This document shows positions 17,828 to 26,987 of a stretch of 64,000 nt of DNA, one piece after another (the stretch's first letter is position 1; each line of letters opens with the position of its first letter). The stretch comes from Candidatus Bacteroides merdigallinarum (lineage in GTDB: Bacteria > Bacteroidota > Bacteroidia > Bacteroidales > Bacteroidaceae). The DNA lies in NCBI GenBank assembly GCA_019116285.1, contig DXBX01000082.1, positions 62,001-126,000 of the forward strand, given 5' to 3'. The position numbers and the translations under genes were made by a program. A model generated the notes under the pieces. It was not told the DNA's origin, searched no databases, and saw only the letters and a program-made list of their open reading frames with translations.

Positions 17828-18673
17828 CTACATTTCTACGTTCACATCGTCTCCGTCCACCGTTTCCCATCCGGTGATTTCAGCGGTGGCTTCCTCCATG
17901 CCGACAGGCGTTTCCAGTGTGCCGGTCACGCGGTAGGCGGTGGTCATGTCGCCGTTAAACTCTGCAAGGGCTTCCGTCAGGTCTACTTCTGTCCGTTGGG
18001 TACGCCCGTCGTCCACGAAGGCGATGCCCAGCACCAAAGTCTGCGCGGTTCCCATTGTCCCCAGCAGCCGGGTATCGGCAGTGAGTTTGTCGCCGTCGCG
18101 GGTGAAGGCCACTACGGTAGAGGCAGGTTCGCCCGTGGTCTGCCCCGCTTCCAGGTCGAAGGCGCCGGCTATACCGCTGAGTGTGGCGGTCACGGTCTGT
18201 ATCAGTTCGGGGCGTCCCTGTGTCACGGTGAACTCGATGTGCAGGTCGCGCACCCGTTGCTGCGGCATAGGGGTAATGCGCAGGGTGTCGTCAGCTGTGA
18301 CGGTTATCTCCTGACTGACGGTCTTCAAATAGCCCGGCAAGGGGATAATCGGCGCACCGTCCGCACGAGTTTGGTTGTCCTATGTGTGGACCTGCGCCAT
18401 CCGTCCGCTGATGGTGAAACCCTCGGCACGGTTATAGATTACCATACTGTGCGCCCCCGGCAAGAGCAGGTCAGGACAGGCAAACGGCGAACCGGCGATG
18501 TCGGTAATCTTTCCGTCGATGTCGAGCACATAATTATCGTCTGCCGACAGTCCCGTCAGGCTGACGGTGACAGCCCCCTTGTCGGGATGCGGCGTATTGT
18601 AAAGTTCATCCTTCACGCAGGAAGACAGCAACAGGACTGCCATACCTACTATTATAGTTCGTTTTGCTTTCAT
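17828..18673 (-). pseudogene. DUF5119/FimB-like fimbrial lipoprotein interrupted by an in-frame TAG
   Basis: A lipoprotein gene starting at 18673 (MKAKRTIIVGMAVLLLSSC, with AGGAGG upstream). It carries DUF5119-like features: HPDKGAVTVSL, LPGAHSMVIYN, then after the break PQQRVRDLHIEF and TATLSGIAGAFDLEAGQ. At 18382-18380 the frame is stopped by TAG; reading straight on in the same frame continues the domain (DNQTRADGAPIIPLPGYL), so there is no frameshift. TGG to TAG is the simplest origin. The truncated product would be 97 residues. By position it is the minor or anchoring subunit of the fimbriae. Confidence 0.8.
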
Positions 18674-18689
18674 ACATTGACCTCCTTTC

Positions 18690-19784
18690 TTAGAATAGCG
18701 TCCAGACAAGGGTGACACCCGCGTTTACCGGACCCCACCAGTTTTTTGTATCATTTCCACGGCGCACACGCACACCGTCAATAACCTCATATTTCTCATA
18801 GTCTGCATGCAGAGAGCCGAGCGCCAGCGAGAAGTCGAGCGACAGAGCATCGTTCAGCCTAAGCCGGTAGCCGCCTGTAATGCCTCCGCCCATCAGGTCG
18901 CCTTGCTTGCCTGTGCCGGAGAGCTTGTAGTGGAACTCGCCCGCCTTGAACATTGCGCCGAGGTAGCCGCGCTTCTCCTTACCCATATAGTAGCGCACTT
19001 CGGGCGATACTTCCCACAGGGCGTACCGCCTGCCCTTGTCGTTCCACGACCATGATGTCCACGAGCCGTTCACGAGGATTCCCCATGACGGACGGATGCG
19101 CCACTCCAATCCCAAGTCGGGTGTAAGTGTCGCCCAGCGCAGCAGGTTGGCACGCAGGGAGAGATGATAATCTATTGGGGGGTTGGTTTCCGACGGCGTG
19201 TCGGCAAGTGTATTTTGTTGAGCCTCTTTCCCGACTTCTACCTTTTCAGCGGCAAGTCGGGCTTCTTCCGCTTTTCGCTGCTCTTCGGCAAGCCGTTCCT
19301 GTTCGGTACGTTCGGTGGCAAGGCGTTCTTCTTCGGCTTTATGCCGGTCCTCCGTTTCTTCAACAGCAGCTGTTTCCGGGACAGGTACCGTCAAACGGAC
19401 GGTGACGAAATCACCGTCGGCAGCATGGTTCTTGGTGATGAAGCATTCTTCTTTGATTCCGCCGCGCACGATCAGTTCCGACTTCACGCGGTTGGAACGG
19501 ATGGCGGCGACGCGCAGGTTGTCTCTTTCGTTGTCAAGGGAGTTGCAGTAGCCGTCTACATAGAACGGCAGGTTGCCGGCGAGGATGTCTGTTTTGTGGC
19601 TTTCTATGCACTCCAACAAACTTGCAAGTTCCGTGTCATTGCCATTCCACGGCACATAGAACATATCCTTCTGCGGCACGAAGCGGAAGGTATAGGTGGT
19701 GTCCGCTTTCTGTCCGGCAAAGACGGGCGGAACCGCCACTGTCAGCCACAAAAACAGGATGTGAAAATAGGTTCTTTTGCTCAT
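18690..19784 (-). CDS. DUF3575 outer-membrane protein of the fimbrial locus
   Basis: A 364-residue exported protein (signal peptide MSKRTYFHILFLWLTVAVPPVFA). Residues about 30-130 form an OmpA-like or DUF3868-like N-terminal part. Residues about 140-185 are a charged coiled-coil rich in E, A, R and K (HKAEEERLATERTEQERL). The C-terminal half is a DUF3575 beta-barrel-like domain (LRANLLRWATLTPDLGLEW, VSPEVRYYMG, aromatic end TLVWTLF). Such genes regularly open Bacteroidales fimbrial operons. It is the first gene after the regulator and ends 17 nt before the DUF5119 gene starts. Confidence 0.85.
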   Translation of the reverse strand: MSKRTYFHILFLWLTVAVPPVFAGQKADTTYTFRFVPQKDMFYVPWNGNDTELASLLECIESHKTDILAGNLPFYVDGYCNSLDNERDNLRVAAIRSNRVKSELIVRGGIKEECFITKNHAADGDFVTVRLTVPVPETAAVEETEDRHKAEEERLATERTEQERLAEEQRKAEEARLAAEKVEVGKEAQQNTLADTPSETNPPIDYHLSLRANLLRWATLTPDLGLEWRIRPSWGILVNGSWTSWSWNDKGRRYALWEVSPEVRYYMGKEKRGYLGAMFKAGEFHYKLSGTGKQGDLMGGGITGGYRLRLNDALSLDFSLALGSLHADYEKYEVIDGVRVRRGNDTKNWWGPVNAGVTLVWTLF

Positions 19785-19902
19785 ATTTATAGGCTGTTTT
19801 TGGTTTCAGACACAAATTCAAGTCTATAAATTAAGCAATAATATCTCACTTATTTCCGTTTTCTAATTCTAAAAATTGTCTTAATTGTCAGAATCACACA
19901 TC

Positions 19903-19965
19903 TTTGTCGTTTGGGCTATTTTGATTTTGTCGCTCAGGCTATTTTTTGTTGTTTAGGCTATTTCC
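19903..19965. promoter_or_regulatory. Three direct repeats, probable AraC-type activator sites
   Basis: Three 21-nt copies start at 19903, 19926 and 19945, all fitting TTTGTYGYTYRGGCTATTTY; spacing is 23 and 19 nt. They lie between the end of the AraC regulator gene and the start of the DUF3575 gene, upstream of the fimbrial operon. Direct repeats near two helical turns apart are typical operators of AraC proteins. Confidence 0.65.
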
Positions 19966-19984
19966 CCTCGTTGGCAAAATCCTC

Positions 19985-21115
19985 TTATTCCGTTTCTGTT
20001 TTCCTCCATTTGACAGGGGTACAGCCTGCGTTTTCCTTGAACAGACGGATAAAATGGCTTGGGGACTGGAAGCCGGATTTTTCCGCAACGTCGGCAACCG
20101 TCCATGCCTGATATTGCACAAGCAAACGTTTGGCATATTCGATGCGCAGCCCGATAATCCAATCGCGGAATGACATGTTATAAGTGGTCCGGATGTATTC
20201 TGACAGGTAGGTACGGTTGGTATGAAGTATATCCGAAAGTTCCTTGATGGTAAGGCCGGGACGGACATACCCGTCCTTGCCTACCCATTCCTTGATTTTC
20301 TCCGCTATCTCTGCATGGTAGGAAGGTGACTCCCGTTCCTGTTCCTGCGTCTCTTCCGGCTTTGTTTCACACAGGATTTCTTCCTCGGAGGTTATTTCGC
20401 TTTGCATGACACTTTCCACCTGTTCGTAAAACAGCAGGTAGTTCTGATAGCAATAATAAAGATAAATGTAAAAGGGCACGGACGAGAGAATCCAGACGAA
20501 TACCCACTCATCGGGCAGGAAGGTAAGCAGTCCGCAACTTATGCCGAATATGACAGCCCACCAGGTAAAGACGGACATCCATCGGATATACGACCCGATG
20601 TCATCCGAATGCGTGTCATTGAAAATGCGTACCGCCTTGTAATAGGCCAGCAACAACCTGCGGACAAGGAAAAGCCCGTAGCCAATCAGTTATGCCGCCA
20701 TGACAACCAATCCGATTTTCTGCATGGTTCCATCCGGCAACAGGAGCAATATCACCCCGGAGAGGATGGAGAACAGCACCCACAGGCCGAGGTGGGTCCG
20801 CAACCGCCACCGCGTGATGTAGAAGCGGTCGAGCAGCGTGGTGAGTGCCGAACTGAACAACCAATAACACAGGAAATAAGTGGACAGGTTCATCAGTATG
20901 GCGGCATTGACATCCTCAAACCGGATGCCGAAAAAGAAATGTACCGAATAATTGGCGGCAAGCAGCAGCAACGCTATTCCCATAATCCGCCGGAAGCGCA
21001 GGTAATTCTCGAAGATGGTTTTCTCCGGCGTCTTGGCAAAGAGAAAATAAAAGCCGAAGAACAACATCAACGGCAAGGCGATACAAAGGGAATAACTGTA
21101 TATGGAGAGTTGCAC
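19985..21115 (-). pseudogene. Membrane AraC-family regulator interrupted by an in-frame TAA
   Basis: Reading through, the gene encodes about 376 residues: six or so membrane helices (residues about 5-215) followed by a cytoplasmic linker and a C-terminal AraC helix-turn-helix pair (about 265-375; LTIKELSDILHTNRTYLSEY and WTVADVAEKSGFQSPSHFIRLF). A TAA at 20692-20690 follows VVMAA and the same frame continues LIGYGLFLVRRLLLAYYK, so a single nonsense change is the break. The N-terminal piece is 141 residues. An internal restart could still make the DNA-binding part. It is the natural regulator of the fimbrial genes downstream. Confidence 0.8.
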
Positions 21116-21145
21116 TTTTCTTCAATTTTAATTCAAAATCAAGTG

Positions 21146-21153
21146 CAAAATTA
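21146..21153 (-). promoter_or_regulatory. Probable -7 box for the AraC regulator gene
   Basis: Reads TAATTTTG on the minus strand, about 30 nt before the start codon at 21115. Confidence 0.45.
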
Positions 21154-21209
21154 CAATGTTTTGCCGTATTCTACGTAAGTTCAGGCGTGTTTTTCCGTAA
21201 ATAAATTGC

Positions 21210-21569
21210 TTACCTTTCCAAAGCCAGTTCCACGCCGGCACTGTCTATATCCGCTCCCATCGGTGGATTGCGTTTCATCAGCTTTAACTCTATCCCATCC
21301 AATGCGGGGAAGTCATAGAAAAGCCGTCGGGCAATACGCCCGGCCACGTGTTCTAACAATCGGGAAGGATGCGACATCTCGTCCTTCACGGCTTCGAACA
21401 CATCGGCATAGCTGAGGGTATCATTCACTTCATCCGTCTCTATAGCCTTTGTCAGGTCGGTACGCAGGCGGAGATCCACAGTGAACTCATTGCCAACAAG
21501 GGTTTCCTGTGCCCCCACGCCGTGACGGGCGTAGAAGCACAGGCCTTTCAGTACAATATAGCCATGCAT
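21210..21569 (-). CDS. folB: Dihydroneopterin aldolase
   Basis: Folate-pathway enzyme converting 7,8-dihydroneopterin to 6-hydroxymethyl-dihydropterin, 119 residues. Family features are GLCFYARHGVGAQE near the N-terminus, SYADVFEAVKDEM, and the C-terminal KRNPPMGADIDSAGVEL, with HVAGRIARRLF in between. The ATG at 21569 shares its A with the nrdJ stop (TAATG), so it is translationally coupled to nrdJ; an ATG three codons upstream is possible. Confidence 0.92.
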   Translation of the reverse strand: MHGYIVLKGLCFYARHGVGAQETLVGNEFTVDLRLRTDLTKAIETDEVNDTLSYADVFEAVKDEMSHPSRLLEHVAGRIARRLFYDFPALDGIELKLMKRNPPMGADIDSAGVELALER

Positions 21570-24121
21570 TATCCGCATCGCGATGCACCACAAGTCTTAC
21601 AGATGAGACAACCTTCCTGGTAGACCAAGGTCTCGTTGCCACAGTTGGGACACTTCTGACCTTTCAGTTCGGTACCGTCGGTAACGTATTTCTTCAAAGC
21701 ACGCTCCACACCGTTCTTCCAGGTATTGATACTCTCATTGTCCAACTGGAGTGAGCTGACCAGCTTGATGACCTGCTCGATGGGCATACGATAACGCAAC
21801 ACGCCGGAGATAAGCTTGGCGTAGTTCCAATACTCCTTGTTGAACTTCTCGGACAGGCCCTCGATAGTGACCTTGTAGCCGCGTTTGTTCTCGAACTGGA
21901 AGTCGTAGTGCTTGCGTCCGTCTTCATCGTAGTTCTTGATGATGTGACCCGAAGTGACACTCTTGGGCAGAACAATTCCTTCCTCGTCATCCAGCACACC
22001 GGTAAAGATTTCGTAAGGATGTCCGTTCAGCAAGCCGACAAAAGCCACCCATTTTTCCTTGTTGTTCTGGAAACGGACCACGTCGGCTTCCAAGACCTTC
22101 GGACGGGTTTCCACAATCGTAGGCGGCTTACACGGAGGCATTTCATCTTTCTTGTCGTTCTTGGTAGAAAGCAATACGCCCGAACGGGAGCCGTCGCGAT
22201 AGACGGTACAGCCCTTACACCCCGAACGCCAGGCCTCCACATAGAGACGGTTCACCAAATCCTCGTCCACATCGTGCGGCAGGTTGATGGTAACGCTGAT
22301 GGAGTGGTCCACCCATTGCTGGATGCGTCCCTGCATCTTCACCTTCATCAGCCAATCCACATCATTGGAAGTGGCTTTATAATAAGGAGACTGCTTGACC
22401 AAGTCATCAATCTCTTCCTGGGTATATTTCTTGGCGGGATTCAGTCCCTGCGCCTCCATCCAAGTAACAAACTTGGGATGGAAAACAATGTATTCCTCGA
22501 AGGCATCCCCCGTCTCGTCCACGAAATCTATATGCACGTTCGTGTCGTTGGGATTCACCTTGCGGCGACGCTTGTAGACGGGCAGGAAAACAGGTTCGAT
22601 ACCCGAAGTGGTCTGCGTCATCAGACTGGTAGTGCCGGTAGGTGCGATGGTGAGACAGGCAATGTTGCGCCGGCCATACTTCTTCATATCCTCGTAAAGG
22701 TCGGGGTCAGCCTCGCGCAAGCGGTTGATGAAGGGATTGTTCTTCTCACGCTCTGTATCATAGACTTCAAAAGCTCCACGCTCCTTGGCCATTTGCACCG
22801 ACGAACGATAGGCCTCCAGTGCAATGGTACGGTGTACCTGTTCGGAGAACGCTGTAGCCTCTTCCGTACCATACCGCAGTCCCATGGCTGCCAGCATGTC
22901 GCCTTCGGCGGTGATGCCTACACCCGTACGACGGCCTTGTCCGCTCTTCTTATAAATCTTCTCCCACAGCGTACGCTCCGTATGCTTCACGTCTTCGCTC
23001 TCAGGGTCCGCATCAATCTTCTCCTGAATCCGTTCTATTTTCTCCAGCTCCAAGTCGATGATATCATCCATGATGCGCTGGGCCAAAGCCACGTGTTTCT
23101 TGAACAGCTCAAAGTCAAAATAAGCATCCGGCTTGAACGGATTCACCACATACGAGTAGAGGTTGATGGCCAGCAGACGACAGGAATCATACGGACAGAG
23201 AGGAATCTCACCACAAGGATTGGTGGAAACCGTACGATAGCCCAGGTCGGCATAGCAATCGGGAACAGACTCGCGCAAGATGGTGTCCCAAAAGAGCACG
23301 CCCGGCTCGGCAGACTTCCATGCATTGTGGATAATCTTCTTCCACAAGGCCGAGGCGCTGATTTCCTTCTTTACCACGGGATTCTCCGCATCAATAGGAT
23401 ATTGCTGCACATAGGGCTTGTCCTCCGTAGCAGCCTGCATAAAGGCATCATCCAATTTGACAGACACATTGGCCCCCGTCACCTTGCCCTCCGTCATCTT
23501 GGCATCAATGAAGGCCTCGGCATCAGGATGCTTGATGGATACACTCAGCATCAACGCACCCCGTCGTCCGTCTTGCGCCACCTCACGGGTGGAATTCGAA
23601 TAACGTTCCATGAAAGGAACCAGTCCCGTAGAGGTCAGGGCGGAATTCTTCACGGGCGAACCTTTCGGACGGATATGAGACAAGTCATGCCCCACACCTC
23701 CGCGGCGCTTCATCAACTGGACCTGTTCCTCGTCAATCTTGAAGATAGCACCGTAGGAATCGGCCTGTCCATCGATGCCAATCACAAAACAATTGGAGAG
23801 GGAAGCCACCTGATGGTTGTTGCCGATACCGGTCATCGGACTACCTTGGGGCACGATGTACCGGAAATGATCCAGCAGACCGAAAAGTTCCTCCGCCGAC
23901 AGAGGATTGGGATACTTGGCCTCAATGCGCGCCACCTCGTTGGCTATGCGCCAGTGCATATCCTCCGGGGACTTCTCGTAAATGTTCCCGAAAGAGTCCT
24001 TGACCGCATATTTGTTGACCCAAACTCTTGCGGCAAGCTCATCACCTTGGAAGTATCGTAAAGATTCTTCAAAGGCTTCATCATAGGAATACGTTTTCTT
24101 TTCCACGTCGTTTTGTTCCAT
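21569..24121 (-). CDS. nrdJ: Adenosylcobalamin-dependent (class II) ribonucleotide reductase
   Basis: Reduces ribonucleotides to deoxyribonucleotides using a B12-generated radical; 850 residues. Visible are the SLSNCFVIG segment with the first redox Cys, NPCGEIPLCPYDSC with the radical Cys region, TIAPTGTTSLM, and a C-terminal zinc-ribbon-like tail CPNCGNETLVYQEGCLICKTC ending GASRCG. The length and tail fit class II enzymes of Bacteroidetes. A cobalamin riboswitch was looked for upstream but not recognised. Confidence 0.95.
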   Translation of the reverse strand: MEQNDVEKKTYSYDEAFEESLRYFQGDELAARVWVNKYAVKDSFGNIYEKSPEDMHWRIANEVARIEAKYPNPLSAEELFGLLDHFRYIVPQGSPMTGIGNNHQVASLSNCFVIGIDGQADSYGAIFKIDEEQVQLMKRRGGVGHDLSHIRPKGSPVKNSALTSTGLVPFMERYSNSTREVAQDGRRGALMLSVSIKHPDAEAFIDAKMTEGKVTGANVSVKLDDAFMQAATEDKPYVQQYPIDAENPVVKKEISASALWKKIIHNAWKSAEPGVLFWDTILRESVPDCYADLGYRTVSTNPCGEIPLCPYDSCRLLAINLYSYVVNPFKPDAYFDFELFKKHVALAQRIMDDIIDLELEKIERIQEKIDADPESEDVKHTERTLWEKIYKKSGQGRRTGVGITAEGDMLAAMGLRYGTEEATAFSEQVHRTIALEAYRSSVQMAKERGAFEVYDTEREKNNPFINRLREADPDLYEDMKKYGRRNIACLTIAPTGTTSLMTQTTSGIEPVFLPVYKRRRKVNPNDTNVHIDFVDETGDAFEEYIVFHPKFVTWMEAQGLNPAKKYTQEEIDDLVKQSPYYKATSNDVDWLMKVKMQGRIQQWVDHSISVTINLPHDVDEDLVNRLYVEAWRSGCKGCTVYRDGSRSGVLLSTKNDKKDEMPPCKPPTIVETRPKVLEADVVRFQNNKEKWVAFVGLLNGHPYEIFTGVLDDEEGIVLPKSVTSGHIIKNYDEDGRKHYDFQFENKRGYKVTIEGLSEKFNKEYWNYAKLISGVLRYRMPIEQVIKLVSSLQLDNESINTWKNGVERALKKYVTDGTELKGQKCPNCGNETLVYQEGCLICKTCGASRCG

Positions 24122-24426
24122 TGTGTATTAACAAATAAAGTTTTTTCTGTAGAAGTTGCGTTTGTAGCTTATGAACACGTTTGCAAAGCTATGAATGTTT
24201 TCCAATATGGCAAAGAAAAAACGAATGTTTTTCCTCCGGTTTTAGAAAGTTTTCCATCCCAGGAAATCACATCATTAATTATCAGATACTTATAATATCA
24301 CACATATAGAAAAGTTTTCCAAAACAGAAAATAATTCCCTCTATATATAATACAAAGAAATATAAAAAGCAGGACGTGACTGAAAACTTTTGGGGATAGA
24401 AAGAGCAACGTATCGTTTTCTTTTCC

Positions 24427-24434
24427 TATATTTG
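24427..24434 (+). promoter_or_regulatory. Probable -7 box for the nitroreductase gene
   Basis: TATATTTG, 16 nt upstream of the ATG at 24451. The rest of the 329-nt gap between nrdJ and this gene is AT-rich and shows nothing else I can name. Confidence 0.5.
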
Positions 24435-24450
24435 CGGAAAAAAGAAACAG

Positions 24451-25185
24451 ATGGAAAGTTTAAAGCAAAGACGGACAATCCGGAAATACCAAACCAAGGA
24501 CATCCCGGAAGATTTGTTAAATGATTTATTTGAATCTGCATTCCGAGCCTCCACCGTAGGGAATATGCAGGCATATAGTGTGGTGGTAACCCGAGATGCG
24601 GCTCGCAAAGCACGGTTGGCTCCCGCGCATTTCCACCAGCCAATGGTAGAAGCTGCTCCTGTGGTGCTCACATTCTGCATTGACCTGCACCGGTTCACCC
24701 GTTGGTGTGAACAGCGCCAGGCACATCCCGGTTACGGGAATCTGGAATGGTTCGTGACCGGTGCCATTGACGCCCTCCTCGTGGCACAAACCTTCTGCGT
24801 GGCTGCCGAAGAAAAAGGATTGGGCATCTGCTACCTGGGAACCACAACGTACAATCCCGACCAGATCATCGAGGCTTTGGAATTGCCCGAACTGGTATTC
24901 CCCATTGCCACCATAACCGTTGGCTGGCCCGATGAACATCCTGCCCAAGTGGACAGACTCCCCCTGGAAGCCATCGTGCACCAAGAAACTTACCATGACT
25001 ATACCCAAGAAGACATAGACCGCTTGTATGCAGAGAAGGAATCGTTGCCCGAAAACAAGCAATTCATTCTGGAGAATCATAAAGAAACGCTGGCTCAGGT
25101 ATTCACCGATGTACGCTATACGAAGGAAGATGCAGAAGCCATGTCCAAACTTTTGCTGGAAACCATGCGTAAGCAGGGATTCTAA
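24451..25185 (+). CDS. Nitroreductase-family FMN oxidoreductase
   Basis: A 244-residue protein of the NfsA/FRP-type nitroreductase family. It starts MESLKQRRTIRKYQTKDIP with the phosphate-binding Arg pair, has SAFRASTVGNMQAYSVVVT (FMN contact), and GLGICYLGTTTYNP in the distal FMN/active-site region. NAD(P)H-dependent reduction of nitro or quinone compounds is the family activity; the physiological substrate is unknown. It is transcribed alone and convergent with dnaA. Confidence 0.9.
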   Translation: MESLKQRRTIRKYQTKDIPEDLLNDLFESAFRASTVGNMQAYSVVVTRDAARKARLAPAHFHQPMVEAAPVVLTFCIDLHRFTRWCEQRQAHPGYGNLEWFVTGAIDALLVAQTFCVAAEEKGLGICYLGTTTYNPDQIIEALELPELVFPIATITVGWPDEHPAQVDRLPLEAIVHQETYHDYTQEDIDRLYAEKESLPENKQFILENHKETLAQVFTDVRYTKEDAEAMSKLLLETMRKQGF

Positions 25186-25198
25186 AACCGGCAATAAG

Positions 25199-25240
25199 AG
25201 TGATGAGTGGTTAGCATGGACATACCAACCACTCATCACT
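25199..25240. terminator. Bidirectional terminator between the nitroreductase gene and dnaA
   Basis: Perfect 14-bp stem (agtgatgagtggtt at 25199-25212 and its complement at 25227-25240) with a 14-nt loop. The right arm includes part of the dnaA stop codon. It lies exactly between two convergent genes. Confidence 0.65.
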
Positions 25241-26633
25241 AACCGTTATTCTTGAGTCCTGCCTGAATCTCATCCAACTCAACTTGAAAAGCCTTGTCCA
25301 CTTCCCGCAAGGCCTTGATGGTCTTACATGCGTGAAGCACCGTGGCATGATCCCGGTTGCCAATCAAGTTTCCTATCCTGGCCGTAGAGAAATCGGTATG
25401 GGTCTTGGCCAAATACATTGCCACTTGACGCGCCTGCACCACGTCACGTTTGCGCGACTTGGTATGAATAATGGACGGATCCAAGTTGTAGTGGGTACAT
25501 ACCGCCTGAATGATACCATCCACGGTGACAGGTTTATTCTCGTTGTGCGTCACCTTCTTGACAATGCGTTGCGCCAACTCCAAATCGATGTCACGGTTGT
25601 AGATGGTGGCATGAGCCATGATGGAAATGATGATACCCTCCAAATCGCGGACACTATCACTTACATTCTCAGCAATGTAGTCCACCACTTCAGAAGGGAA
25701 TTGAAGCCCATCCCGGCGTATTTTATTAAGCAGGATATTACGACGAAGTTCAACGGTCGGCTTTTCCAGTTCGGCCACCATACCCCATTTGAAGCGGGTG
25801 ATAAGACGTTCCTCCACGCCTTGAAGCAACACGGGCGAGCGATCCGAGGTCAGAATCAACTGCTTGCCGTTCTGGTGCAGATGGTTGAAGATATGGAAGA
25901 ACGTATTCTGCGTCTTGGTCACTCCCGCGAACTCCTGTATATCGTCTATAATAAGTACATCAATGGTTTGGTAGAAGTTGATGAAATCATTGACCGTATT
26001 GTTGCGCACAGAGTCCGTGTATTGCACCTGAAACAAATGAGCCGAAACATACAGCACCCGTTTGTTGGGATACAACTCCTTAATCTTAGTACCGATGGCA
26101 TTGACCAAGTGTGTCTTACCCACACCCGATGCGCCATAGATGAACAACGGATTGAAGATGGTCTTGGCCGGATTGAGCGCTACTGCCTCAGCCACACTAC
26201 GCGAGAGTTTGTTGCTTTCTCCTTCAATGAAAGTCTCAAAGTTGTAGTCTCCCTTCAGATGAGAATCCAGCTCGTTCACCAATGGCTGACGAGGCACATC
26301 CTTCACCTCTGGCTTTGCGGGAGTAGTTGCAGCATGACCCGTATGAGGAGGCAGCGGCACCGTCGTGGGCGGATTGTTGACCACCATCACGTTGTACATC
26401 AGCTTGCTCCCTTCCCCGAACACCTTATATATGGACTGGCGGAGCAGGTCAATGAACTGCTCTTCCAAGAACTCATAGAAGAACTGGCTCGGCACCTGCA
26501 AAACCAGCGTCTTGTCCTCATATTTCAAAGGTTTAATGGGGAGGAACCACGTCTTGTATGCCTGCGAAGGAACATTGTCCCGGATAATCTGGAGACAACG
26601 GTTCCAAAGCGTCACATAATCTATACCACTCAT
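25239..26633 (-). CDS. dnaA: Chromosomal replication initiator DnaA
   Basis: AAA+ initiator that opens the replication origin, 464 residues. Domain I is at the N-terminus ([22 protein letters not shown]). Domain III has [17 protein letters not shown] with Walker A and [10 protein letters not shown] with Walker B. Domain IV has the DNA-binding signature [16 protein letters not shown] and [16 protein letters not shown] found no cluster of DnaA boxes beside the gene, so the origin need not be here. Confidence 0.97.
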   Translation of the reverse strand: MSGIDYVTLWNRCLQIIRDNVPSQAYKTWFLPIKPLKYEDKTLVLQVPSQFFYEFLEEQFIDLLRQSIYKVFGEGSKLMYNVMVVNNPPTTVPLPPHTGHAATTPAKPEVKDVPRQPLVNELDSHLKGDYNFETFIEGESNKLSRSVAEAVALNPAKTIFNPLFIYGASGVGKTHLVNAIGTKIKELYPNKRVLYVSAHLFQVQYTDSVRNNTVNDFINFYQTIDVLIIDDIQEFAGVTKTQNTFFHIFNHLHQNGKQLILTSDRSPVLLQGVEERLITRFKWGMVAELEKPTVELRRNILLNKIRRDGLQFPSEVVDYIAENVSDSVRDLEGIIISIMAHATIYNRDIDLELAQRIVKKVTHNENKPVTVDGIIQAVCTHYNLDPSIIHTKSRKRDVVQARQVAMYLAKTHTDFSTARIGNLIGNRDHATVLHACKTIKALREVDKAFQVELDEIQAGLKNNG

Positions 26634-26780
26634 AACAACTACAACTACTTTTTATAGATAAGGTCTAACTTCTACACTCTGCAAAAGTCGGAATCTTATT
26701 CGAGAAAAACAAATCCGTTTTTTCTTGCTTTTTTTAAAAGTGCAATAAGGCATTTACTTTCAGATACTTATGACTCTCCA

Positions 26781-26807
26781 TAAAAATAGCCCCTCGAAAG
26801 GGGCTAT
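26781..26807 (-). terminator. Rho-independent terminator after the MCE protein gene
   Basis: Stem arms 26786-26794 and 26799-26807 (ATAGCCCCT/AGGGGCTAT) with a TTCG loop on the minus strand, followed by TTTTTA. It ends the amidase-MCE operon. The remaining sequence from 26634 to 26987 is AT-rich with no gene seen. Confidence 0.85.
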
Positions 26808-26987
26808 TGCAGTTTTACAACTTCCTATAAAACAAATATTTAAATTCCATTTTTACGATTCCTGCCTTTCTTCTTCACAAGGGCAGAAAGTGGCAAAGAT
26901 AACTGTATATCGTCTTATTGTGCGCACTTTGGTTCGTTCATCGCTCCGCGTTGCTTATTTAGATAAAATCTATATAAGCCCTTTTTA

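Noticed and set aside
17828-18673. Two separate genes or a frameshift in the DUF5119 gene
   Set aside because: Both halves are in the same frame and complete one domain, so a nonsense codon is the simplest reading.
20690-20692. Stop-codon recoding (selenocysteine, pyrrolysine or a reassigned stop) for the two broken fimbrial genes
   Set aside because: One stop is TAG and the other TAA, neither is TGA, no recoding hairpin is evident, and all other genes end normally at such codons.
24122-24450. Cobalamin riboswitch or NrdR boxes before the B12-dependent reductase
   Set aside because: I could not find the B12-box core or a convincing pair of NrdR palindromes in this AT-rich gap.
26634-26987. 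Replication origin next to dnaA
   Set aside because: No cluster of TTATCCACA-like boxes; the only clear structure is the terminator at 26781-26807. In Bacteroidales dnaA need not mark the origin.
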